Assembly: GCF_016906535.1 (NCBI RefSeq)
Contig: NC_057384.1
Coordinates: 1,426,001 to 1,490,000 of the forward strand
From: Rhizoctonia solani
Taxonomy: Eukaryota > Basidiomycota > Agaricomycetes > Cantharellales > Ceratobasidiaceae
Direction: 5' to 3'
Length of the DNA: 64,000 nt
Part shown: piece by piece, positions 42,573 to 50,710 of the stretch
Numbering within the stretch: the first letter of the stretch is position 1
How the letters are laid out: each line of letters opens with the position of its first letter
Notes under the pieces: generated by a model
What the model was told of the DNA's origin: nothing
The model's database searches: none
What the model saw: the letters and a program-made list of their open reading frames with translations, nothing else
Translations under genes and position numbers: made by a program

Positions 42573-43029
42573 GGAACGTTGAGAGGAGCAACTGGGAGGA
42601 CGGGAGTATGGGTGTGGGACGCCAGAGCGTGTGGATGGAATTGTGAAACGGCGTGGGGGAATGGGTTGCCTGATACAGGACTTATGAGCAGTTTTTGCGC
42701 AAGATGTTATTTGCTAACTCCTTGCGTCAAGCACCTAGCGTTGGACAATCCCTACAGCAAATCAGCAGATCTGGCAATTGTGATATGTGCGGGTTTTTTG
42801 CAAGCGGGTGTTTCAGCTGTCTAGGAGCGCTACTTGCAGAGTTCCGGCAAAACTTGTGGTATGCGGGCAATCAGAGCCTGTCAGCCTTATAGCAATTTGG
42901 TACTACGTGGGACCAACGCTAGTTTGATTATTAATAGCAAAAGGCAAGTCCGTTCACGTGATTTCCCTCGTGCTAGTACTGAAGGTCCTCTTGTTGTCAA
43001 TAAAAGCCTACAGAAAGTTGATTTTACAA
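42573..43029 (-). other. EH untranslated leader
   Basis: The 457 bases between the 5' LTR and gag resemble the EA leader, with blocks such as TTGTAAAATCAACTTTCTG next to the LTR and AGTACTAGCACGAGGG further in. No ORF of its own is supported. Confidence 0.6.
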
Positions 43030-43589
43030 TGTTGTACGCCAACTGTAAGGTTGGGTACTTGCTAGTGGGCGGGCGCTTACGGCCGTACTACTACTGACAA
43101 GGTGTATCTAACTAACTAACTAGGCTATACTAATGCCACGTAAGGTGGACTTCTACTAACTACTGGAGATGGAGGGGCCTTAGGCCTGGGAGGTGTGGTG
43201 AGCGCAACAAGGGGGTTAACTTCTGTACTACTTGGGGGCCGGCTACTTAGCTGGCTGAAGGTCCTCCTCAATGGTATGAGACAAGGTAAAATCAACTTGG
43301 TGTCTCCAAGCAATTTTCCTGCTGTTTATATAGGCAAGGCACACTATTTACATGGTCTGTGCGCGTGAGAGAAAGAAGTATAGAAGACAAATGAGAAGCC
43401 TGCTGCAGGCTGCGCAGAAGCGTGGATTTCTCCTAAGCGCCCTTGGCACGGCATCTTGGCGCGGCATCTCGGCATAATAAGCGCCGAGATCACGTGATCA
43501 AAAAACAGAAGGTATCAAGTCCGTAAAAAATACTAAAAATAATAGAAAAATCGTGCGATTCCAATGGTATAAGTAAGGAGGTTGTAACA
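43030..43589 (-). repeat. 5' LTR of EH
   Basis: 560 bp. It has GATCACGTGATC near 43491 and a TATATAAA box on the minus strand at 43325-43332. Confidence 0.93.
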
Positions 43590-45063
43590 ATAGAACAAGT
43601 GCAAGTAAGCATGCAAGCGCCGGCGCTTAGTCATTGCAAATAAGCGCCAAAGGTTGGCAGGGCGCGCCAACGCCAATATCTTGGCGGGAAATAGGCATAT
43701 TACTATGCGGACAAATACCAATAGGTCGGAGGCTCCGGCATCTCAGTTCCCAAAAAGGAATCGTCTGATTCTGAGCCAAATTGATGGAGATACTAACCAT
43801 TTAAGTTTCTAGCTTTTTCTATGAGATCCTACCTTGCCTCAAGGTTATTTTTAGCATTCACACTAATGTAAGTTAGTCATGTATGCTCTAGAGCATTCTG
43901 TAAATAGCCTTGAGTCTATCCCACTAGGACTTATTGGGACTAATTGGTCTTGATGTATCAAATAGCTCAGACTGTACCTCTCATGTAACTTCCTCTTTTG
44001 TACATCATGTATATAGTTATTTGTTCTCCCTCTGGGGTATATAAAGCCCTTGAGGGAGACCCTTTGAATACAACTTCTTTTCATCCCATTCTTACCCCTT
44101 GTGTGAACTTGAAGATCTATTAGATCTTCTTAACTTAGTTTAGAGTGTCTTATTTTGCTTTCTTAGCCTCTTAAGCTCACTGAACTTAACCTGTAAGGCC
44201 TCTTGGCGCATATAGCCTCTAGCAAGGTCCCAACTGATACGGGGTAGCTAGGAAAGGCTCTAGGGCAACCCTGAACCTCTTGAGTAAGTCAGTTGGGGGA
44301 GTTTAAGGCCTTGAGAGCAGCATATACACCTTAACTGAGTGCGGTCTCAGTCAAATAAATTACTAACAAATCCAGATAAATTATAGTAGGTAACTAAGAC
44401 TTAATACTAACTTTCATACTATAGGTATAAGCATAACCAACCACCTGCATCTACAGTAATTGCTTGATTACTTGTTAAGTGTAGGGATCACCCTGATTAC
44501 TAACCTAATTTACCTTTATATAGCTAGCTCATTGCCTTTTATATCCATATATAATTGATCTATTAATCACTTTACTATATTCTGTACTTAATTACATAGT
44601 CCCTAAAACCCTACTCTATAACAATGCCGCACCAAGATGCTGTGCCAAGGGTGCTAAGGAGAAATCCATGCTTCTGCGCAGCCCGCAGCATACTTCTTAT
44701 TTCCTTCATGTACTTCCTTTCTCACGCGCACAGACCATGTAGATAGCGCCCCTTTGCATATATATACTGCAGGAGAATCACTTGGAAACCCCAAGTCAAT
44801 TTTACCTTGTCTCTTACTCATTAGAGAAGGTAGTCAGCCAGCTAAGTAGCCAGCCCTCAGTAGCAGTAGTTACGCTTACCCCCTATATTCACTTACCACA
44901 CCTCCCAGGCCTCAGGCCCCTTTGCTGTCAGAAGTTACCAGTAGGACGCCTTAAGCGTTGTAGTATAGCCTTAGATAAGTAGATTACATAAGCAGTGTAC
45001 TAGTAGTACAGCCACAAGCGCCCAATCCATTAGCAAGTACCCACCTTACAGTGGTGTACAACA

Positions 45064-45450
45064 ACAGTCCATTTTGGGAGTTGGGGGCTTGGCAGCAGTC
45101 CTTGACTTCAATCTTTTCCCAATTCTGAGTCCTTGGCCACCTTGGCAGTCTCCTTGATGGTGGCCTTCCATCTGTGGGGGCTCTGTTTTATGCCATGGGC
45201 CTTTTGACCACATTTGACACAGAGGCCTGATGCACAGCAACAATCCCTTTCTTCTGGTGTGATGTAATTCAGATCCTTGGATATTTGGACCCTGTGGGTG
45301 GTAGTGGTGGAAGTGGAGGTGGCCATGGGGGCCAGGGACTTAGCAGGCTGCTTCTTGGGGCAATTCTCCTTGTTCTTGCAGTGGGTGTTATCAATTTTGA
45401 TGGCTGCCGCAAAGATAGCCTCAAGCTCCTTGGGGATTTATCCTTGGTGG
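45064..45450 (-). pseudogene. EK gag, C-terminal part
   Basis: The minus strand encodes the end of Gag: a LNYITPEERDCC segment and a knuckle reading CVKCGQKAHGIKQS, in which the last Cys is Ser. The reading is broken between this part and the pol piece at 18216. A solo LTR-D cuts the right end (TSD GGTGG). Confidence 0.82.
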
Positions 45451-45997
45451 TGTCATAGACACACCTGATACCAGGGAATTTATTCCCATTTTCTTGAATT
45501 TAAACAAAGTTGAACAAACAACATTTTCAATCACGTGACTTCAGCGCTTATATCATACGCTAAGCGCCAAGCCATGTCCCCATCTGCGCTTACTCAGCAC
45601 ATGTAGCCACCTCCACCTATGACGTCATCATAACACGTCAGTGACACGTATGCATGAGTAAGGCCAACTGCGGAGCAGGGTTCTTATTGGATTAGGTATT
45701 TGACTTATTGTATTTGTAATTAGCTCTCTTGTAGAATATATAAGGAGGCCAACCAACCATGGTAACACCCAGGTCAATTACCTCTTGTTGCATCCCACAC
45801 TGTACGAGGGCCTTACAGCCCAGCAACCACTACTTAGTCACTTAGCTTACGCTGCCTTAAGCGGCTTCCTCATTGTACTTAGATAGTTTGCCAACGCCCT
45901 TACGGCCTTGGTCATTGTAGTATAGCTGGTTGTTGTTGTAGGATAGCTTGCCACCGCCTTACGTGGTTTCTACTTAGTCACCACTGGCTGCAAGTGC

Positions 45998-47520
45998 TGT
46001 TAAGAGTTGTGTAAGTACAGGAGTAAGAAAGAATTTCTATATACAAAATGTATATGAGAATAACTAAGAACTAGTATTAAGAATCAGAATATATGCACAG
46101 AATATATGCACAATATAGGCTAGATTATCAGGAATAACAACTCCTAACAAATAGTCTAGCAACTATGAAGTGCAGGTGGTTGGTTATGTATAGTACCTTA
46201 GACTAATGTTACTTAAGCCTAAGTGACCAAGGGTATGTATACTTAAGGTCTCTAGGATAGTACCTTAAGTAAGAGGATTACCTGACTAATGTACAGGATT
46301 TATAGGATTTGCCTAATAAGTATGGGACTTATATATGCTTAAGTAAGACTTAAGACTTATGGGGTTTACCTAAAATATATCTAGGATTTATGAGATATTG
46401 TAGATAAAGCTATCTACAATATAAGGGGTATGGTGGATTGAAACACTATCACTCAATCACAACAATCCTTACAGTATTGTTGCACTATACTCAATGTTGA
46501 ACTCAACAACTGTGACAGTCAAGGGGCACAGGGTTGCAGTAAGTACACTAATAGGTTACCCTGTGTCTGTTGGGACTGGCCTATGGTCTTAGTGCGCCGA
46601 ATAACCTCCTATGCTATTTACAGTGAGTCAATCACTAAAGTAAATGCGCAGATAAGCTGTTAAAGGCTTGTGTGTATATGTCAATATATAAGAGTGGATA
46701 AATGGATGCATTAGAAGCGTCTTCACAGGGTCCTTTTATACCCTGAGAAGGCGCACAAACAAGTATATACATGATTGATACCAAGAGGGGGTACAGGAGG
46801 TACAGGTGGCAACTGAAACACTTGAGGGAGCCAATACTTTGGTACATAGTAAACAAACAACAGATCCTAATATTTGCCCCAAGGCAATGTTTGCCCCAAG
46901 GCATTATTTACCTGTGTGGGTCCTTAGATGTCCCAAGGCTAAGTGTTTCATCCTTGGAGTAAACAGTCCCAAAGGTAGGATACCTCTGCATTGGGTACTT
47001 ACAGTAAATGGGGCATAACTCTACCAAATGTTGTCCGTTTTGGGAGTTTGACCCAGCGTTCTGGAGCGCGCAAACATGCGCACCTAAGCGCAAGCGATTC
47101 GGCAGTGTGGGATGCCCGGGTGATGGAGAAAAGGCGCATTTAGTGCGTCGGCGCTTAAGGGCTGATTAAGCGCCGGAGCACTTGCCTATGCGACAGGGGG
47201 GACCCTGAATATTTCTGTGTGTAGCCACAAGATAGAATCTTGAATAATAAATACTACAAACAAGAGAAATATTACTTGTTACTGTTTATCTACTCAGCTG
47301 AATTTATATATATTTAAATGAGTGAGAAAACAGCATATATGCGAAAGACATTGCATATTAAGGGTATTCCTGAGGTTTGTAGGTTTTGTAAAGGTCACTA
47401 TTGGATAGAGGGACCTTGAAAACCTTAGTTCGCATCTTTATCTCACTTATTTACTGAAAGATTACTAGTGTAATTAATAAAATAAGTACAGATTAAAGAA
47501 GAAATGTCATATCCATAACA
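45998..47520 (-). repeat. 3' LTR of EC (family C)
   Basis: Plus-strand ends TGTTAAGAGTTGTG and ATATCCATAACA, followed by the minus-strand purine tract TATCCCCCCCAATCTGG, as in EB. Confidence 0.95.
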
Positions 47521-47972
47521 TATCCCCCCCAATCTGGACTTATCTTATCAAGAGATGGCTTCCTGATCAAAGGTTTGATGCTAATTGATTATACTCCTTG
47601 AAATAGGAGTTAAATTCCTTTACTTCATTTGCTAAGTCTTAAAGTCGGAGCCATGGGCGCTTAAGGCTTAGTCACCCGCTCTGAGTCTACAGCTGGTGCA
47701 AGGTATTTACTTGTTGTAATTATTACAGGGTCAAATCCGAGGCTTTTGACTTAGTTAAAAGTGCTATCAATATCTATCGGATCGTGGCTATCGATCGGTA
47801 CTAAGTGTGGTGGGACGTTCACACGAATAAGGGTCGAATTCTTAGCGACGATTATTTAGACGAGTCAAAAACGGTCAGATTCGCGAGTAGAGCATTAATG
47901 GTCGCAGAATACAGGAATTGAGACGCGGAGAACATTTAGATGTAATATGTACAGGCAAGGCATGTTGCTGGC
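47521..47972 (-). other. EC 3' non-coding region
   Basis: It lies between the stop of the extra gene and the 3' LTR. The right part (from about 47750) is rich in CpG and TCG, unlike the LTRs. No ORF is supported. Confidence 0.55.
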
Positions 47973-49316
47973 TTAGCTAGTGACGACGGAGAGGGGGCGA
48001 ATGATATGTTCCGAGTCGATTTCGAGCCCTCCGCCGATGTCGACGCCCTGGTTGTTGCCTAGCTCTAGGTTGCGAGCGTGAACCTTGTGCCAGTGGTCTT
48101 CCCACAAGAACGGCGGCGTATGCTGCTGCGGTACGGTGGGCCATTCAGGTGGTCCCAAGTCGACGACGGGGTTTGGTTCTCCCGGCCACTCCCAAACAGA
48201 AGCGACGAAGTCGTTACCGAACCCGGGGGAGACGGATTCAACGCTCTGCGCGACGGCAACCAATGAGAGTTGCTGCGTGAGGGCAGCGATGTCGAACTCG
48301 TGGCTGTGGGCGTGCTCCAGAGCGGGGAATTCGCCTGCTTTGTTGGCAGCGTGCAACGGGGCGTATTCCGGAGCCGTAAACAAATCGCCGTTCTGGTAAC
48401 CCAGGTAAGCCGTTTTGGGTTGCTTGGAAGATTCTCGAGGGGGAAGTCCCCAGGCGGCGTAGTCAAAGGGGACTTCCGCAAAGTCCACCAACTGGGGCGG
48501 CGGAACGTTCTCAGGCGGCGGAGTAATCGGTCCCAGTGCTTCGTCGTCGCCGTCGTATCCGTTGACAGGGAATCCTGCGATTGATACCCTGGTGAGCTGA
48601 GTACGATTATGTTGTGTTATACTACAAATCTTACCTGCGTCGGACAGATTGTCTTTGGAGTGTTCAACTACTGGGTGACCATGTAAACGGCACCAAAAAC
48701 GATGCGCCGAAACGCAGGCGGGGGAGCCGCGAATATACCCAACATGGGCTATGTTACTATACTCCATCTGTTTAGTAGCAGTGATAATAATTGACAGAGC
48801 ATTGAGGCAAATCGCGTAGAAGTTGTTGTGATGTACTTGTTGCTGGAGCTTGTGGAAGGAATCGGCAGGGAAGTGATAGACGTCCTCTTTGAAACAAATG
48901 GGACGCGGGATGTACGGAAAACCAATCTTGACAAGCTCAGTTGCATAGTTGTAATTTGCCCAGGGCTTGCAACAATTCCATCCAGCAGGTTGGACAGCTT
49001 CGCCAAAGACACAAAGTGCATGGGTGTAGGCCCCGTGCAATGCATGAGTAAGGTCAATGCCTAAGAACCATTGAGGGGGATGGTCATCATCCATTAGGAA
49101 GACCTCAATGTCAGGCATGGCATGAATACGACGTTCTAGGGGGTCTGGATGATTCTCAGAGTATGGGGAGTAGTGGTCATTGTGGCGATTAGCATAGACA
49201 TAGTACAAATCACGGACATGGCTGGCTTCAATAATACCTAGCTCAGGAGTGAGGGGCACGTCATTCCTGTAGGAAGTGAAGATGGGATAGCAGTAATAAT
49301 CTTGGGAGAAAGACAT
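47973..49316 (-). CDS. EC accessory gene, unknown protein, between pol and 3' LTR
   Basis: I do not recognise this protein. From the ATG at 49314-49316 (MSFSQDYYCYPIF) it has 447 codons; the open frame extends 25 codons upstream only from a TTG. The N-terminal half is rich in Tyr, His, Cys and Trp and looks folded (PQWFLGIDLTHALHG, VGYIRGSPACVSAHRFWCR); the C-terminal half is acidic and proline-rich. I see no signal peptide or membrane span, so it is not a typical env. A GTAAGA...CGCAG interval at 48634-48575 on the minus strand is 60 nt and would keep the frame if spliced (joining LSDA to GFPVNGYD). It lies in the element's sense direction with its own TATA-like box. A captured host gene or a lineage-specific third gene are the options. 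Confidence 0.7.
   Translation of the reverse strand: MSFSQDYYCYPIFTSYRNDVPLTPELGIIEASHVRDLYYVYANRHNDHYSPYSENHPDPLERRIHAMPDIEVFLMDDDHPPQWFLGIDLTHALHGAYTHALCVFGEAVQPAGWNCCKPWANYNYATELVKIGFPYIPRPICFKEDVYHFPADSFHKLQQQVHHNNFYAICLNALSIIITATKQMEYSNIAHVGYIRGSPACVSAHRFWCRLHGHPVVEHSKDNLSDAGKICSITQHNRTQLTRVSIAGFPVNGYDGDDEALGPITPPPENVPPPQLVDFAEVPFDYAAWGLPPRESSKQPKTAYLGYQNGDLFTAPEYAPLHAANKAGEFPALEHAHSHEFDIAALTQQLSLVAVAQSVESVSPGFGNDFVASVWEWPGEPNPVVDLGPPEWPTVPQQHTPPFLWEDHWHKVHARNLELGNNQGVDIGGGLEIDSEHIIRPLSVVTS
48575..48634 (-). other. Possible 60-nt intron in the EC accessory gene
   Basis: On the minus strand it begins GTAAGATT and ends AATCGCAG, is a multiple of three, and has no stop, so the frame is open with or without splicing. 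The spliced join reads smoothly. Alternative acceptors at 48597 and 48589 would shift the frame. This is a prediction from splice motifs only. Confidence 0.4.
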
Positions 49317-49381
49317 AGTAGACAGAGTGTGTAGATAATTGAGTATGAATGGGATGACAATTGGGAGAGTTGAGTGAGAGC

Positions 49382-49388
49382 ATTTATA
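49382..49388 (-). promoter_or_regulatory. TATA-like box upstream of the EC accessory gene
   Basis: TATAAAT on the minus strand lies 66 bases before the ATG and is followed by CT-rich sequence (GCTCTCACTCAACTCTCCC), a common fungal promoter layout. It lies in the 200-base gap after the pol stop. Confidence 0.5.
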
Positions 49389-49516
49389 CAAAATTCATCC
49401 TCCATAAGATAGGTTTGACTTGGTGCTTCAAACGTTGAGTATGTTGTTATTTCCTATCTTGGAGGATATGACCGGTTTAGTTACACCTGTGGTACATGGA
49501 AGAAGCCATGTGGAGC

Positions 49517-50710
49517 TTAGAACTCCTTCTTCTTCCTGTGATTGTGATGGATAGTGGAGCCAGAGGTTCGCTTCCATTCTTTGATTACTTCTGGAGCATT
49601 CCTTAATTCTTTCTCTGTCCTCCATCTATCATGTTCTGAGCTGTACCCAAGCCAACAGATTTTGTACTGCCTAATTCTCTTGTTGCCTTTCTTTATTGTC
49701 CTTTCTTCTACTATCCTTTCCACCTCATATTCAGGCATCTGTTGGAAGTCTTCTCTAGGTATATTCTGAGTGGGTCGGCTTCCAAACTCTGGGGGTGATG
49801 CCTTGTAAGATTCCAAGTGTGCTATGTTAATGATTGGGTGTATGCGATAGCTAGCAGGTAATCTTATCCTATATGCTACTGGTGATATGCTTTCCATGAC
49901 TTCAAATGGTCCTTCATAACGCATATTTAGCTTATTCCCTTTCCCTGACTGATGTTTGAGTAAGTTTAAGGAATGGGGATTGATTAAGACTAAATCTCCT
50001 GGCTCAAAGGTAACATGTGTCTTGTCAGAATTATAGTATTTCTGTTGATAATTCTGAGCTACTTTGAGAGCGTCCTTAGCTAATGATTGTGCTAATTCCA
50101 TGGATTCTTTGAATTCTTCAGCTGTTTGACTTTCTTGGGCTGGTCTTGGAATGTTCTCAGAAGTGAGAGCCAGTAAGTTGGCTGATGTTAGAGGCTGGAA
50201 TCTGCGGAGTAGGAAGGCTGGTGTCTGTTGTGTGGATGTATGCACACTTGTATTGTATGAGTGCGCAAATCCTGATAGAAGCTTACTCCAATTGTCCTTA
50301 GCTGGGTTAGTGAATACTCTAATAGCCACTTCTGTAGTTTGATTAAGTATTTCTGTTTGTCCATCACTCTGAGGATGATGTGCAGTGGTGAGTGCTTGCC
50401 AAATTCTTAACATACTAACTAAGTGACCCCAAAAGGCTCCTGTCCATCTAGCATCTCTATCAGTGATTACTTGCCGAGGTAAACCATAGTGACACCATAT
50501 GTGATCATGGAACAGTTGCGCTGTTTGTACTTCATCTATCTGAGTAGTACATGGGATGAAATGTCCATACTTAGTTAGTTTGTCCACAATAACTAGGATA
50601 GCGTTGTAGTTGTTACTTAGTGGAAGATCCATGATGAAGTCCATTGATACTACTTCAAAGGGTTGCTGTGGAATAGGTAAAGGTTGAAGGAATCCTCTGG
50701 GTCCATGCCG
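49517..50710 (-). CDS. pol: EC Pol, integrase core and chromodomain
   Basis: It continues the upstream pol frame after a UGA at 50711-50713. The core has Asp in MDFIMDLPLS, Asp in ITDRDARWTG and Glu in DGQTEILNQ. A GPF-type module (MRYEGPFEVMESISPVAYRIRLP) and a chromodomain-like segment (MPEYEVERIVEERT, YKICWLGYSSEHDRW) follow, with a basic end. The UGA falls between the zinc finger and the core, which is not a usual place for regulated readthrough, so it is more likely a mutation (CGA to TGA). Confidence 0.87.
   Translation of the reverse strand, partial: RHGPRGFLQPLPIPQQPFEVVSMDFIMDLPLSNNYNAILVIVDKLTKYGHFIPCTTQIDEVQTAQLFHDHIWCHYGLPRQVITDRDARWTGAFWGHLVSMLRIWQALTTAHHPQSDGQTEILNQTTEVAIRVFTNPAKDNWSKLLSGFAHSYNTSVHTSTQQTPAFLLRRFQPLTSANLLALTSENIPRPAQESQTAEEFKESMELAQSLAKDALKVAQNYQQKYYNSDKTHVTFEPGDLVLINPHSLNLLKHQSGKGNKLNMRYEGPFEVMESISPVAYRIRLPASYRIHPIINIAHLESYKASPPEFGSRPTQNIPREDFQQMPEYEVERIVEERTIKKGNKRIRQYKICWLGYSSEHDRWRTEKELRNAPEVIKEWKRTSGSTIHHNHRKKKEF

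Larger units (their letters stand above)
18619..43589 (-). mobile_element. EH: family-A chromovirus, interrupted by EB and EA
   Basis: Two 560-bp LTRs flank it, with TSD ATAGA at 18614-18618 and 43590-43594. On the minus strand the order is 5' LTR, leader (42573-43029), gag, protease-RT-RNase H (41304-39453), integrase (33181-31840) and chromodomain (19394-19189). Each coding piece is open up to the TSD of the inserted element, so EH was intact when EA and EB landed. Confidence 0.92.
18344..44623 (+). repeat. Solo LTR-F (about 1.3 kb), interrupted by EH
   Basis: It starts TGTTATGGAATGAC and ends CTACTCTATAACA, with TSD ATGCC at 18339-18343 and 44624-44628. The parts 18344-18618 and 43590-44623 hold a TATATAAAG box near 44038 followed by CCCTTGAGGG, and no gene. 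Confidence 0.85.
18217..45063 (+). repeat. Solo LTR-A in EK, interrupted by LTR-F and EH
   Basis: Pieces 18217-18343 and 44629-45063 form one plus-oriented family-A LTR (TGTTACACCC to GTGGTGTACAACA) flanked by ACAGT at 18212-18216 and 45064-45068. It contains the palindrome GATCACGTGATC near 18307. The 26 kb between the pieces is later insertion. Confidence 0.87.

Noticed and set aside
48069..48500. Overlapping open frames on both strands across the EC accessory gene
   Set aside because: These are by-products of GC-rich sequence; the 447-codon frame has the only convincing start, promoter and amino-acid make-up.
49317..49391. Hydrophobic N-terminal extension of the EC accessory gene as an env-like signal peptide
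   Set aside because: The extension starts from TTG inside the TATA-like box; the first ATG gives no hydrophobic leader, and no membrane span is present elsewhere.
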